Of a stretch of DNA of 64,000 nucleotides, positions 20,092-28,383 are shown in pieces. The translations under genes and the position numbers were made by a program. The DNA lies in NCBI RefSeq assembly GCF_028748185.1, contig NZ_CP118164.1:2666001-2730000 (forward strand), written 5' to 3'. Under the pieces are notes generated by a model. It searched no databases, was not told where the DNA came from, and saw only the letters and a list, made by a program, of their open reading frames with translations. The stretch comes from Bremerella sp. P1 (GTDB lineage Bacteria > Planctomycetota > Planctomycetia > Pirellulales > Pirellulaceae). Position 1 is the stretch's first letter; every line of letters begins with the position of its first letter.

Positions 20092-20292
20092 GGTGGCAGG
20101 CCTTTATCAGGTGGGATGGGTCTGCGACTAGTTTAGTCGGTTTTAGTGGCGAATTCGAGAAATGCCGAGCCGATTCCAAATTGCCAAAATATTACTGGAA
20201 AACGCGCTGAACCTTGTCACATTCCGTGTCCTTATATCGTCCGGTCGTTAGAACCAGCGGTTATTACCCCCTACTAACGAGGAAACCTCACC

Positions 20293-20721
20293 ATGTTTCG
20301 CAGCATTCTTACTCTGGCCGTCGGCATCTTTTTGGGTACTGCCGGCGTCTTAGTTGCCCAGCACCAAGCCAAGCAGACGATCATTCCCATTTCGGCGCAA
20401 GATATTGTCGAGAAACTGGAAGGGCACGATGCGAAGGTTTCGGTGGTCGAAGTCCAACTTGATCCCCTGGGTGAAGGGATGCCGCATCGACACCCGGGCC
20501 CTGTCTTTGGCTACGTACTGGAAGGAAAGTACGAATTGGGGATCGATGATCAACCCACGAAAGTCTTTGAGCAGGGAGAAACATTCTACGAGCCAACAGG
20601 GTGCCTACATCGTGTAGGTAAGAACCCCCAGACGGCCGGCAAAACACGTGTAATTGCCGTGGTAGTTCATCCGCGTGATGCAAAGCAACTGGCGATTCCC
20701 GAACCGATGAACAAGCCCTAG
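20293..20721 (+). CDS. Secreted small cupin protein
   Basis: 142 aa. A signal peptide or anchor covers about 1-24 (MFRSILTLAVGIFLGTAGVL). The cupin motif 1 is GEGMPHRHPGPVFGYVLEGKYELG (residues about 57-80, G-x5-H-x-H-x(3,4)-E-x6-G form with Glu replaced by a Tyr/Val stretch), and motif 2 is FYEPTGCLHRV (about 99-109). Two His in the first motif and one in the second suggest a metal site. Role unknown; single cupins bind ligands or act as small-molecule dioxygenases. The next gene encodes a DoxX-like membrane protein 48 bp downstream, so the two are probably one transcript. Confidence 0.88.
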   Translation: MFRSILTLAVGIFLGTAGVLVAQHQAKQTIIPISAQDIVEKLEGHDAKVSVVEVQLDPLGEGMPHRHPGPVFGYVLEGKYELGIDDQPTKVFEQGETFYEPTGCLHRVGKNPQTAGKTRVIAVVVHPRDAKQLAIPEPMNKP

Positions 20722-20769
20722 AATCCGATTCCTACCGATAGCCGTTTCACCCAATCAGGCAAACCTTTC

Positions 20770-21201
20770 ATGCAACCGACGCGCGATCGTAACGTATTCT
20801 TTGCGGAAGTCTTTCTCCGAATAGCATTGGCCGCCTCGTTTCTCTCAGCCGTGGCCGACCGATTCGGCATGTGGGGCGCACCGGGTGAGCCAGGTGTTGC
20901 CTGGGGGACGTGGAACCCGTTTGTCGAATATGTGGCACTACTGAACTGGTTCGCTCCAGTGGCGCTTCACGCGCCGCTAGGCTGGGTCGCGACGATCGCC
21001 GAAGTGATCATCGCAATCGGACTTCTCATCGGATGGAAGCTTCGCTGGTTCGCCCTGGCATCAGGGGCACTGCTTATGGTGTTTGCAGTGACCATGACCA
21101 TTGCGACCGGAATCAAGTCGCCGCTGGATTACTCGGTCTTCACCGCCGCGGCGGCTTCGTTCTTATTGGCTGCGATTCCAACGAGTTCTCCAGCGGATTA
21201 G
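20770..21201 (+). CDS. DoxX-like four-helix membrane protein
   Basis: 143 aa with four hydrophobic segments (about 14-29, 62-84, 89-108, 113-136). The first has the RIALAASFLSAVADRFG arrangement seen at the start of DoxX family proteins. DoxX proteins are small inner-membrane proteins, some tied to redox or thiosulfate oxidation, most uncharacterised. It follows the cupin gene by 48 bp on the same strand, so a shared role in small-molecule detoxification is possible but unproven. Confidence 0.8.
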   Translation: MQPTRDRNVFFAEVFLRIALAASFLSAVADRFGMWGAPGEPGVAWGTWNPFVEYVALLNWFAPVALHAPLGWVATIAEVIIAIGLLIGWKLRWFALASGALLMVFAVTMTIATGIKSPLDYSVFTAAAASFLLAAIPTSSPAD

Positions 21202-21283
21202 TTTGCATTGACTGTTGGAAGGGATGAGAATTGAGCGATCTTATTCGCTCGTCTCATCTTCCCTTCCACCCAGTGCTTTTTCG

Positions 21284-22783
21284 ATGACTGGTCCCCTTCG
21301 ATCGATTCTCCTGGTCTTAATACTTGCTTCGGCCAGTTGGGCGGAGGAGACTTCCAGGCCCAATATCCTGCTCGTTCTAACCGATGACCAAGGCTGGACG
21401 ACGCTAGGGTGTTACGGCGGCAAAATCGTACCGACACCAAATCTCGATCAGCTCGCCAACTCAGGCGTTCGTTTCACCGATGCCTACGTAACTTCGCAGT
21501 GCACGCCAACTCGAGCGACGCTTCTTTCGGGGCAGTACACGGCCCGCAATCGCATGTGGCATGTGATTCCTTGGTATGGTTGCCCGTGGGCACGTGTCGA
21601 GGAAGTTCCGTTTGTCGAACAACTGGCCCGCGATCAACCGACGATCGCAGCACAGCTGCGGCAAGCCGGCTACGTAACGGGCATCGCAGGTAAGTGGCAC
21701 TTGAACAATGGCGTCGATGGAAACTACAACGCGTTGAATCCGGAGAACGCCTCGCACTTTGGATTTGATTTCGTTGCTACGGCCGTTCCAAAAAAGCAGT
21801 TTGATCCAGGCGGTGATCGTGGAGTCGATTGGCTGACCGATCAGACGCTTCAGTTTGTCGAACAGAATCGACAGGGCCCGTGGTTCTTCTACCTGTCGCA
21901 TCACATGATTCACGGCAAGGTAGTAGCCCCTAAAGAGCTGGAAGAAAAGTATCTCCAACAAGGCTACACCGACGAGGGACCTAATCGGGCCGTTTACCTG
22001 GCGGGTCTTGAAGCGATTGATCATTCGATCGGTAAGTTGATCGCAGGACTGAAAAAACTAGGTGAATACGAAGACACGGTCATCATCTTCCTAAGTGATA
22101 ACGGCGGTATTGACTGGCGGTTGGATCATCGCAACTTGCAGAAGCCTCACCCGGACACACCGAAGCTGGCCGTTGATATCTACGAGTATGACAATGCCCC
22201 GCTCCGCGCCGGCAAAGGTTCGATCTATGAAGGAGGCGTGCGCGTTCCCCTAATCATGAGCTGGCCAAAAAAGTGGCCGGCCGGCAAAGTGATTCACACG
22301 CCGGTGCATGCCGTCGACCTGGCACCGACTTGCTTTCAACTAGCAGGGCACAAGCCTGTGGAAGACCAAGCGCTTGATGGCTTCGACTTAAGTGAACTCA
22401 TCACGAAAGGTACCGACCCGAGTTTCACGGATCGACCGATCTACCAGTACAGTCCGATCTACGATTTGAACTGGGGCCTGACGCCGTGCGCGTCGATTCG
22501 CGTGGGAGACTTCAAGCTAATTGAAATGTTTGGCGATCGCTTCGATTCCGAGCATCAATATGTGCTCGGTCATCGAATCGAGCTGTATGACCTGAAGAAG
22601 GATCTAGGCGAGCAAAACGACCTTGTCGAAACGAAGCCAGAGGTGCGCAACAAACTGCATCGACAGCTTCGCGATTGGATGCGAGCGATGGACGTGCCAG
22701 CGCCACGATTAAACTCGCATTACGAACCCGCCCGGGCATTTGAAACGACGCGTGTTAAGACGGAGTGGGTAGTTGCTCCTTAA
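21284..22783 (+). CDS. Secreted sulfatase (formylglycine type)
   Basis: 499 aa from ATG 21284, the start that puts a signal peptide at the front (LRSILLVLILASASWAEE). An in-frame ATG at 21226 would add residues before the signal. The metal site begins with ILLVLTDDQG (about 28-37). The catalytic Cys is in SQCTPTRATLLSG (Cys 73), the C-x-P-x-R form matured to formylglycine by a sulfatase-modifying enzyme. Later motifs: GKWHL (about 135), and FLSDNGG (about 270-276). It is a type I arylsulfatase-like enzyme, probably removing sulfate from marine polysaccharides outside the cytoplasm. The activating enzyme is not in the window. Confidence 0.95.
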   Translation: MTGPLRSILLVLILASASWAEETSRPNILLVLTDDQGWTTLGCYGGKIVPTPNLDQLANSGVRFTDAYVTSQCTPTRATLLSGQYTARNRMWHVIPWYGCPWARVEEVPFVEQLARDQPTIAAQLRQAGYVTGIAGKWHLNNGVDGNYNALNPENASHFGFDFVATAVPKKQFDPGGDRGVDWLTDQTLQFVEQNRQGPWFFYLSHHMIHGKVVAPKELEEKYLQQGYTDEGPNRAVYLAGLEAIDHSIGKLIAGLKKLGEYEDTVIIFLSDNGGIDWRLDHRNLQKPHPDTPKLAVDIYEYDNAPLRAGKGSIYEGGVRVPLIMSWPKKWPAGKVIHTPVHAVDLAPTCFQLAGHKPVEDQALDGFDLSELITKGTDPSFTDRPIYQYSPIYDLNWGLTPCASIRVGDFKLIEMFGDRFDSEHQYVLGHRIELYDLKKDLGEQNDLVETKPEVRNKLHRQLRDWMRAMDVPAPRLNSHYEPARAFETTRVKTEWVVAP

Positions 22784-22930
22784 TTGCACGGCGAATTCGA
22801 TTTCCCGCACATTTCAACGGCTTTTTTAGTAGCTACCGAAACCTATTGCCATTTCGTTGGTTGAATGCCTTTAGAGAACGAGCAAAACTCGCTTTCAGCG
22901 CTTTGTTTCCCGAACAGAAAGAGTATTTCG

Positions 22931-23695
22931 ATGCATCGCAGTTCGCATTTTGGTAGCGGTCGCCGAGCATTCATGGGGCTGATGGGCACCGCGTTTTTTA
23001 CGACGCCGGGTCTATTTGCTGAGGAACTGCTCAAGCCAACGCCGTTTCTCACGGAGGGGCCATTCTACCCCGATAAGTTGCCTTTGGATCAGGATAACGA
23101 TCTGATCATCATCAAAGACAGCACCACGCCGGCGGTTGGGCAGATTACCCATCTGACGGGTCGCATCCTCGACAAGAGTGGTAGCCCGATGAAAGATGCC
23201 ACGATCGAGATCTGGCAGTGCGATGCAAATGCTGTCTATCTGCACACCCGCGATAGCAGCGGAAAAGAAGATCAACAGGACCGAAACTTTCAAGGCTTCG
23301 GTCGGTTTACCACCGGAAGCAAAGGCGAATATCGCTTCCGTACCATCAAACCAGTCCCCTACCCCGGTCGTCCGGCACCTCACATTCACATCAAGGTGAA
23401 GCAAGGGGACAAAGAGTTGCTGACCACTCAGCTGATGATTCGCGGCTTTGAAGGGAACAAGCGGGACGGGGTTTTCTCCCAAGTCCGCGATCCGGAAAAA
23501 CGCGAGCTCCTGGTGACCGACTTCAAACCGATTCCCGACTCCAAGATGAACGAGTTCGCGGCTTCGTTTGATATCGTTCTCGGGGCAACCCCTGATGAAC
23601 GCGATATGCGACGATTTGGTCCACCTCCTGGTGGTCGTGGACCGGGCCGAGGTCCTGGCGGACGTCCTCCAGGGCCACCACCGCGTGATTCGTAA
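22931..23695 (+). CDS. Secreted intradiol dioxygenase-like protein
   Basis: 254 aa from ATG 22931 (MHRSSHFGSGRRAFMG), which starts a twin-arginine-like signal (RRAFMGLMGTAFF). The fold matches protocatechuate 3,4-dioxygenase: TEGPFYP near 42, TGRILDKSGSPMKDATIEIWQCDANAVY (the strand block with the first Tyr, given here in pieces around 75-102), then YRFRTIKP and RPAPHIHIKV with two His about residues 155-157 and a Tyr before. These supply the Fe(III) ligands (two Tyr, two His). The signal peptide makes it exported, whereas classical enzymes are cytoplasmic. The C-terminal 25 residues are Gly/Pro/Arg repeats, like those in the next protein. Substrate unknown. Confidence 0.9.
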   Translation: MHRSSHFGSGRRAFMGLMGTAFFTTPGLFAEELLKPTPFLTEGPFYPDKLPLDQDNDLIIIKDSTTPAVGQITHLTGRILDKSGSPMKDATIEIWQCDANAVYLHTRDSSGKEDQQDRNFQGFGRFTTGSKGEYRFRTIKPVPYPGRPAPHIHIKVKQGDKELLTTQLMIRGFEGNKRDGVFSQVRDPEKRELLVTDFKPIPDSKMNEFAASFDIVLGATPDERDMRRFGPPPGGRGPGRGPGGRPPGPPPRDS

Positions 23696-23772
23696 CGTAC
23701 CAACTCACGAACGCGGGTATTTTAATTACCCACTTACTTGTCTCCCCATTTCTGCAAAGAGTAAACAGAACC

Positions 23773-24711
23773 ATGAAGATCGTTTGGAAACAATCCCTAG
23801 TAGTGCTTTCGCTGCTGATGGTCGGTGCGGCCTTCGGTACGGCTAACGCCCAAGATGGCGAACGCGGCCCACGTGGCCCACGCGAAGGCGAACGACGTGA
23901 AGGCGATCGCGGCCCACGTGAGTTCAATCCAGAACAGATGATCGAGCGCCTGATGAATGCTCTCGATAAAGACAAAGACGGCAAGATCACCAAGGAAGAA
24001 GCCGGTGAAGGTCGTGGCGCTGCCATGGTCGAGCGAGCTGACCTGGACAAGGATGGCGTCACTACCAAGGAAGAATTGAAGAAGGCCTTCAGCCGAGGTC
24101 CTGGCGATCGTCCTGGTCCACCACGTGAAGGTGACCGACCTGGCCCACCTCGTGGCGAAGGTGATCGTCCTGAAATGCGTCGTGGTGAAGGGGATCGTCC
24201 CGGTCCTCCACGTGAAGGTGATCGTGGTCCACGCGGTCCTCGCGATGGTGAACGACGCGAAGGCGACCGCCCAGGTCCTCCACCACGTGATGGTGATCGT
24301 CCTGGTCCTCGTCCAGAAGGTTTGTCCGGTGGTCCTGGTTTCGGTGGTCCGATGATGATGCCTCCATTCGTCATGGAACGTCTGGAACTGTCCGAAGGAC
24401 AACGCCGTGAGATCCGCGCTCTGCAGGAAGAGATGCAGAAGAAGTTCATGTCGATCTTGAACGAAGAACAACGCAACACGCTGAAAGAAATGCGTGAACG
24501 TCGCCCTGAAGGGGATCGCCCCGAAGGTCGTCCTCAGTTCCGCGGCCCACGCGACGGTGATCGTCCCGAAGGTGCCCGTGGTCCACGTGAAGGCGATCGT
24601 CCTGAAGGCGCTCGTGGTCCACGCGACGGTGAACGCGGTCCTCGCGGTCCTCGTGATGGGGATCGTGAACGTGAAGGCGAACGTCGCGAACGTGACCGCG
24701 ACGACGCGTAA
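23773..24711 (+). CDS. Secreted EF-hand protein with Gly-Asp-Arg-Pro repeats
   Basis: 312 aa with a signal peptide (1-26, ending ANAQ). Two EF-hand loops follow: DKDKDGKITKEE (about 68-79) and DLDKDGVTTKEE (about 92-103), with Asp/Gly/Glu at ligand positions. From about 110 to 185 is a repeat of five to eight residues built on GDRPGPPRE. A helical segment around 205-250 (LSEGQRREIRALQEEMQKKF) looks like the Spy/CpxP-type LTxxQ motif. More GDRPEG repeats end the protein. It is probably an extracellular or periplasmic calcium-binding protein. The repeats also occur at the end of the neighbouring dioxygenase. A strong terminator follows. Confidence 0.85.
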   Translation: MKIVWKQSLVVLSLLMVGAAFGTANAQDGERGPRGPREGERREGDRGPREFNPEQMIERLMNALDKDKDGKITKEEAGEGRGAAMVERADLDKDGVTTKEELKKAFSRGPGDRPGPPREGDRPGPPRGEGDRPEMRRGEGDRPGPPREGDRGPRGPRDGERREGDRPGPPPRDGDRPGPRPEGLSGGPGFGGPMMMPPFVMERLELSEGQRREIRALQEEMQKKFMSILNEEQRNTLKEMRERRPEGDRPEGRPQFRGPRDGDRPEGARGPREGDRPEGARGPRDGERGPRGPRDGDREREGERRERDRDDA

Positions 24712-24781
24712 GTTTCCCTGATTGTGTGAATCGTGGTGCCGCTCGAAAGAGTACGATTCGCAGAAAACTCCGTTCCGGAGG

Positions 24782-24815
24782 CCGGTCGCCTGAATTTCAG
24801 GTGGCCGGTTTTTTT
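24782..24815 (+). terminator. Intrinsic terminator of the EF-hand gene
   Basis: A 13-bp stem with two mismatches (CCGGTCGCCTGAA / TTCAGGTGGCCGG) directly followed by seven T (24809-24815). It lies 70 bp after the stop at 24711. Confidence 0.88.
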
Positions 24816-24907
24816 ATGCGCTGTGGCAAGGATGCACAACGGCTAAATCCCTATTTCCCAGATTGCCAGAGTGGTTTACGATTGGGGACTTCGGTAGATG
24901 GACCTAC

Positions 24908-25639
24908 GTGAAAGAAGTACTTGTGAATTCAGAATTTACAACCATTCGCTCCCTGATTGTTCTCACGTTTCTGGTGGGCCTTCCGGTGGTTGCTATCATG
25001 CCCGAGGGGGTTCAAGGAGCACTCAAGGGATTCTGGCCGGAAGAAGAAGCGGCCGCGGATACCCCTTCTCTGCCGATTCTGAAGCCATCGAGCTTTCCTT
25101 TGGCCGCGCCCACGACGCCAGAACCTGCGGTTGCCCCAACTTTGGCTCCGGTGACACAGTTCGCCGACTTTCAACAGCCGACGATGTCTAAAGAACCGGA
25201 GTTTCGTCCTGCCAGTTTCGAAGTCCCTTCCGAGGTTGTCTCACAGGAAGAACGTCCTTCCGCGTTTGCTTCGTCTCCGAGCGATCCGATACAAGATCTT
25301 CCGCTGCCAAGCGATCGTCTGACGGCACCCAGCACACAGCCATCGGGTTTGATTACTCAGGGGACACAAGACATCCAGACCCAACTGGATCAGTTGGGGG
25401 CGAATTACTATCGACTGGAATCGTGGGGGAATTCACCCCGCGTTTATCGCTTCCACTGCACGGTCGCCATCAAGATTGGCCAGTCCGATTATTCGCAGCG
25501 ATTTGAAGCAACGGCAGAAAGCCCGGAAGCTGCCATGCGACAAGTTCACACTGATGTGCAAGCATGGCACGAGCGGTTCTCGAATCTGTCTCTGGGAAGC
25601 GAGTTTCACGATCAAATGAACGCCCAGGCTCGGCCGTAA
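24908..25639 (+). CDS. Single-helix membrane protein, unknown
   Basis: 243 aa if it starts at GTG 24908; GTG 24923 or TTG 24863 are alternatives, the latter without a ribosome-binding site. One transmembrane helix (about 14-34, SLIVLTFLVGLPVVAIM) is followed by a long Pro/Ala/Ser/Glu-rich linker to about residue 145. The C-terminal 90 residues form a compact domain (YYRLESWGNSPRVYRFHCTV then FEATAESPEAAMRQVHTDVQ) of unknown family. The gene is isolated from its neighbours by terminators and is convergent with the following lipoprotein gene, whose stop is 21 bp away. Confidence 0.7.
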   Translation: MKEVLVNSEFTTIRSLIVLTFLVGLPVVAIMPEGVQGALKGFWPEEEAAADTPSLPILKPSSFPLAAPTTPEPAVAPTLAPVTQFADFQQPTMSKEPEFRPASFEVPSEVVSQEERPSAFASSPSDPIQDLPLPSDRLTAPSTQPSGLITQGTQDIQTQLDQLGANYYRLESWGNSPRVYRFHCTVAIKIGQSDYSQRFEATAESPEAAMRQVHTDVQAWHERFSNLSLGSEFHDQMNAQARP

Positions 25640-25660
25640 CCAAGCCTGGCACGATCCGAG

Positions 25661-26053
25661 CTATTTCTCTAGTTCAATGGTTAGTTCGTTTTTCCCGTCG
25701 GCCGTTACGGTCTCGTGAATTTGTGACTCCCCGTTGTACTTGTCCGGGATAAAGGACTCGGTGATCGATTCACCGTACTGGTCTTTCTTATCCAGCGTAC
25801 GTACGGCACTGATCCGCAAGATTTTCTCGCCGGCCGAGACCTCGGCCTTGATTACGCCATTTTCAATCCCTCCCATGGCCGATGGACCAATCCCGTCAAC
25901 CGGATCGAACACAATCGACCCGCTTTCAATCGGTTCACCATCGTAGGTGATCGTGCCAGATACGGGATATTTGGGATGCTCATCGGATGCGGCACATCCC
26001 AGCAAGGTCATCCCTGAAACGAGGACAAAAAGGGCAAAAATCGAAGCGCGCAT
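25661..26053 (-). CDS. Carboxypeptidase-regulatory-like lipoprotein (module 1)
   Basis: 130 aa from ATG 26053. The signal sequence ends in lipobox LLGC (Cys 20). The body is the small beta-sandwich found in many planctomycete lipoproteins: VSGTITYDGEPIESGSIVF, IENGVIKAEV, then a C-terminal strand PDKYNGESQIHETV and LTIELEK. The fold is like the carboxypeptidase regulatory-like (transthyretin-type) domain. It follows a DUF1559 gene by 88 bp on the same strand, with a strong hairpin in between. Two more such pairs follow in the window. It is probably anchored in the outer membrane; a role in assembling or holding the DUF1559 protein is inference. Confidence 0.85.
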   Translation of the reverse strand: MRASIFALFVLVSGMTLLGCAASDEHPKYPVSGTITYDGEPIESGSIVFDPVDGIGPSAMGGIENGVIKAEVSAGEKILRISAVRTLDKKDQYGESITESFIPDKYNGESQIHETVTADGKNELTIELEK

Positions 26054-26088
26054 GTTGAGTTCTCTTTTGCAACACAGGTGAAAGCACC

Positions 26089-26118
26089 GCAAGGTCAACC
26101 AGCGCCGGTTGACCTTGC
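26089..26118 (-). promoter_or_regulatory. Intercistronic hairpin, DUF1559 module 1
   Basis: Perfect 12-bp stem GCAAGGTCAACC / GGTTGACCTTGC (26089-26100 and 26107-26118) with a 6-base loop, between the DUF1559 stop and the lipoprotein start. No T-run follows, so it is not a standard terminator; it may slow decay of the upstream mRNA or reduce read-through. Confidence 0.7.
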
Positions 26119-26141
26119 CTGGTCAAAGAAACAGCCGCCGC

Positions 26142-27110
26142 TTACGGCATCTCGACGACTTCCCCGCCGTTGCGGGAACCAATGGCCTGAAAGACAGTCT
26201 GGTTTACCGTCTCGGGGATGAAGCGGATTGAGCCGTCACCGAGTGCGATGTGTGCGCCCCCAGGATGGTAGCTGCGGAGATGGGTTTCCATGTTCGAGCT
26301 GGCACATTCACGGCAAGGAACGATATCGGTCCCGTTGCAGTACTGCACCCGGTCACCCACGTCCGTATTGGGAGCGCGAAGAGTCGTGAAGTAGATGTTG
26401 CCGTGGTAAGGATTGTGATATCGGCCGCGGAGATCATGACTTCCACCACACACAACATTACCGGTTCCCGACGCAGCCAGGTGATCGGCTTGAAGACGGA
26501 TCTCACCCAGCATCGCCGTATTGGACGTTCCATCGGTGATGTCTTCAAAGCCGGTATTGTTGCGAGGATAGAAGATACCGTTGCTCTGATTTGCACCGCT
26601 TCCGGTATGGCTCGAACCATTGCAAACGAGATACGTACCATGAAACCCTTGTTGATCGACCTTGTCGCCAAGGGGTTCCGAGGGGCAGACAAATGCGTCG
26701 AACACAACATTACGCAAGTTGGTCGGCCAACCGCCGGGAAACTCGTTGTTTTCGACGCGAGGCATGATCTGGTCGTAGTAGGCTGTCTGCTCGATGAACG
26801 GCATGATCAGGTGAAAGAACGAAACCCGTCGATTGCTGGAGTGCCCAGGGTCTGCACCATTGATGTTGCAGTTGGTCGCCATCGGAAATCTCTGGAACGT
26901 GTCGTGATAGTTATGAAACGCCAGAGCAAGCTGTTTCATGTTATTGGTGCACGACATTCGGCGAGCTGCTTCCCGTGCCTGCTGGACTGCTGGCAGTAAG
27001 AGGGCGATCAAAACACCGATGATCGCAATGACCACCAATAATTCGACCAACGTAAACCCGCGCCGGCGCGAAAGAGAAATCCAATTTGAGCTAGATCGAA
27101 GCGTAATCAT
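26142..27110 (-). CDS. DUF1559 prepilin-like secreted protein (module 1)
   Basis: 322 aa. The N-terminus is a type IV prepilin signal: basic leader ending RRRG (Gly 18) and then [18 protein letters not shown], so a prepilin peptidase would cut before Phe 19, leaving Glu at +5. The body has the DUF1559 pattern [12 protein letters not shown] near 42-53, [11 protein letters not shown] near 62-72 and the C-terminal [20 protein letters not shown]1559 proteins are multiplied in Planctomycetes and are thought to be pilin-like or pseudopilin-like extracellular proteins; their function is not settled. A 745-bp region with paired inverted 12-mers precedes it. Confidence 0.93.
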   Translation of the reverse strand: MITLRSSSNWISLSRRRGFTLVELLVVIAIIGVLIALLLPAVQQAREAARRMSCTNNMKQLALAFHNYHDTFQRFPMATNCNINGADPGHSSNRRVSFFHLIMPFIEQTAYYDQIMPRVENNEFPGGWPTNLRNVVFDAFVCPSEPLGDKVDQQGFHGTYLVCNGSSHTGSGANQSNGIFYPRNNTGFEDITDGTSNTAMLGEIRLQADHLAASGTGNVVCGGSHDLRGRYHNPYHGNIYFTTLRAPNTDVGDRVQYCNGTDIVPCRECASSNMETHLRSYHPGGAHIALGDGSIRFIPETVNQTVFQAIGSRNGGEVVEMP

Positions 27111-27855
27111 AGCATGTACCTATAGAGATAATGGCAAAAGAATACAGGAGACATATACGGCAAGTGACTGCCGCACGAAAGCTGATTTGGAAAAGGAATT
27201 TTCGGGATGAGTTGTCTCAGACGAGTTGAGTGAAACTTAGTGTGCGCTTATTTGCGAATCGGGTCAATAAAAATACAAGAAAAATGTTGGCACTGGCTAA
27301 CATAGGTGATATCGGAAGATATCTGGCCGTAACAACAGGGAAAGATCCCCGCAAAACAGAAAGTGCAAAATGGGATATGCCCGATTCGCAACGAGCAGGG
27401 AAGCGATAAATCTCAAAATCGAGCTCTTTTCCACAGCCAATACTGCCGGTGAACTCGATTGCCCCAGAAGGACGTATTAATATAGTCCTATGTAACGGAA
27501 ATATAAGTATGTTACGAGTTAATCACGCTGATGTCAGGCCAGGTGAGGGCTTTCATTAGGGAGGATCCGACCGCGCCGCTTCGCCTGCACAGATCGGGAA
27601 TTGCCAGTAACCCATCTCAAGCGAATTGAGCAGTTCCGGAATTGGTTCGCAGAGAAGATTCCAGGCGGCGCCAAGATTCTCGCAAACGGACAAGCAAGCA
27701 TACATTTCAGTTCGATGGCAATCGCTTACAGTCAAACATATCCATCGAAGCAGGCCGTGGAGGCCACATTGCCCCGCACAACCAGGGCAATGGTTTTGGT
27801 TTTCTAAGGGACGATACCACAACGACACCGGCCGGGTCATTCACGAAGCCAAGCT
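27111..27855. promoter_or_regulatory. Long upstream region of DUF1559 module 1 gene
   Basis: 745 bp without a convincing gene. On the minus strand the 12-mer TTGCGAATCGGG at 27380-27391 is repeated in inverted orientation at 27252-27263, about 141 bp before the start codon. The promoter-proximal copy runs on into TTGACCCGATTCGC, with a -35-like TTGACC. Between 27556 and 27840 several frames are open at once but none reads like a protein; this may be a decayed gene. Confidence 0.6.
27252..27391 (-). promoter_or_regulatory. Paired inverted operator-like sites, module 1
   Basis: CCCGATTCGCAA (27380-27391 on plus) and TTGCGAATCGGG (27252-27263) are exact inverted copies 128 bp apart centre to centre. 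The near copy overlaps a TTGACC -35-like hexamer on the minus strand. The same pair, with matching flanks (CAGAAAG...GGG before the far copy), occurs upstream of the module 2 gene. Confidence 0.75.
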
Positions 27856-28287
27856 TCAGTCGGTCAATTCCACTTGGAAATCGTTGGTTCCATCGGAAGT
27901 GACGCTTACTTTCGCGTCGGATGAACTGTCGGAAACATACTTCCGAGGGAAAGAAAGCTTGGTCTTGGGCGCCGCATACGCGGCTGCTCCCGCGTCGGAC
28001 GGAGGAGTTTCTTGTTTGGGGGCCAGCGTTACGGTGTAGTCGCCTGGCAAGACACCTCCGCCTGGCGTGGTGCTCGTGAAACTGTCCGCTTTGCCGGATT
28101 CATCGGTGAAAGCAAACGCCGACTTCCCGTTGCTATTAAGCAGATTCACGCGAACGTCTTGGACAGGTTCGCCTTTATAAGTGACCAAGACCGTTACGGG
28201 ACTCGGTCCATCCGAGCTACATCCAAGCGACGTCGTAACGCTGATTCCAATTGCCAGTAGACCAGCTAAGAAACGATTGGTGATCAT
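27856..28287 (-). CDS. Carboxypeptidase-regulatory-like lipoprotein (module 2)
   Basis: 143 aa from ATG 28287. The signal sequence ends in lipobox SLGC (Cys 23). The body begins with the beta-sandwich VTVLVTYKGEPVQDVRVNLL and ends VSVTSDGTNDFQVELT. A hydrophobic Ala-rich stretch (PPSDAGAAAYAAP) divides it. It pairs with the DUF1559 gene 96 bp upstream, with an 8-bp hairpin between. It resembles the lipoproteins of modules 1, 3 and 4 in architecture but only weakly in sequence. Function unknown. Confidence 0.82.
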   Translation of the reverse strand: MITNRFLAGLLAIGISVTTSLGCSSDGPSPVTVLVTYKGEPVQDVRVNLLNSNGKSAFAFTDESGKADSFTSTTPGGGVLPGDYTVTLAPKQETPPSDAGAAAYAAPKTKLSFPRKYVSDSSSDAKVSVTSDGTNDFQVELTD

Positions 28288-28313
28288 GGGAATCTCTAGG
28301 CAAGTGTTGATGA

Positions 28314-28337
28314 CAGCCTGCCATCGATAGCAGGCTG
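28314..28337 (-). promoter_or_regulatory. Intercistronic hairpin, DUF1559 module 2
   Basis: Perfect 8-bp stem CAGCCTGC / GCAGGCTG (28314-28321 and 28330-28337) with an 8-base loop, placed between the DUF1559 gene and the lipoprotein gene as in module 1. No T-run follows. Confidence 0.6.
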
Positions 28338-28383
28338 CCGTGATCGAGGAAAAGAAAACAAACACATCCAGGCAAGTGAGCGA

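Noticed and set aside
23523-24479. 318-codon minus frame opposite the EF-hand gene
   Set aside because: Its Arg/Ser/Pro repeats are the complement of the GDRPGPPR repeats; the plus frame has the signal peptide and EF-hands.
24861-24905. A stretch resembling the D-arm of a tRNA (TGCCAGAGTGGTTTA)
   Set aside because: No matching T-loop, acceptor pairing or anticodon arm follows. It lies at the start of a coding frame.
27556-27840. Open frames on both strands in the DUF1559 upstream region
   Set aside because: Several frames are open at once, with no ribosome-binding site and odd composition (a Cys-rich minus frame). It may be a decayed gene, but no protein can be claimed.
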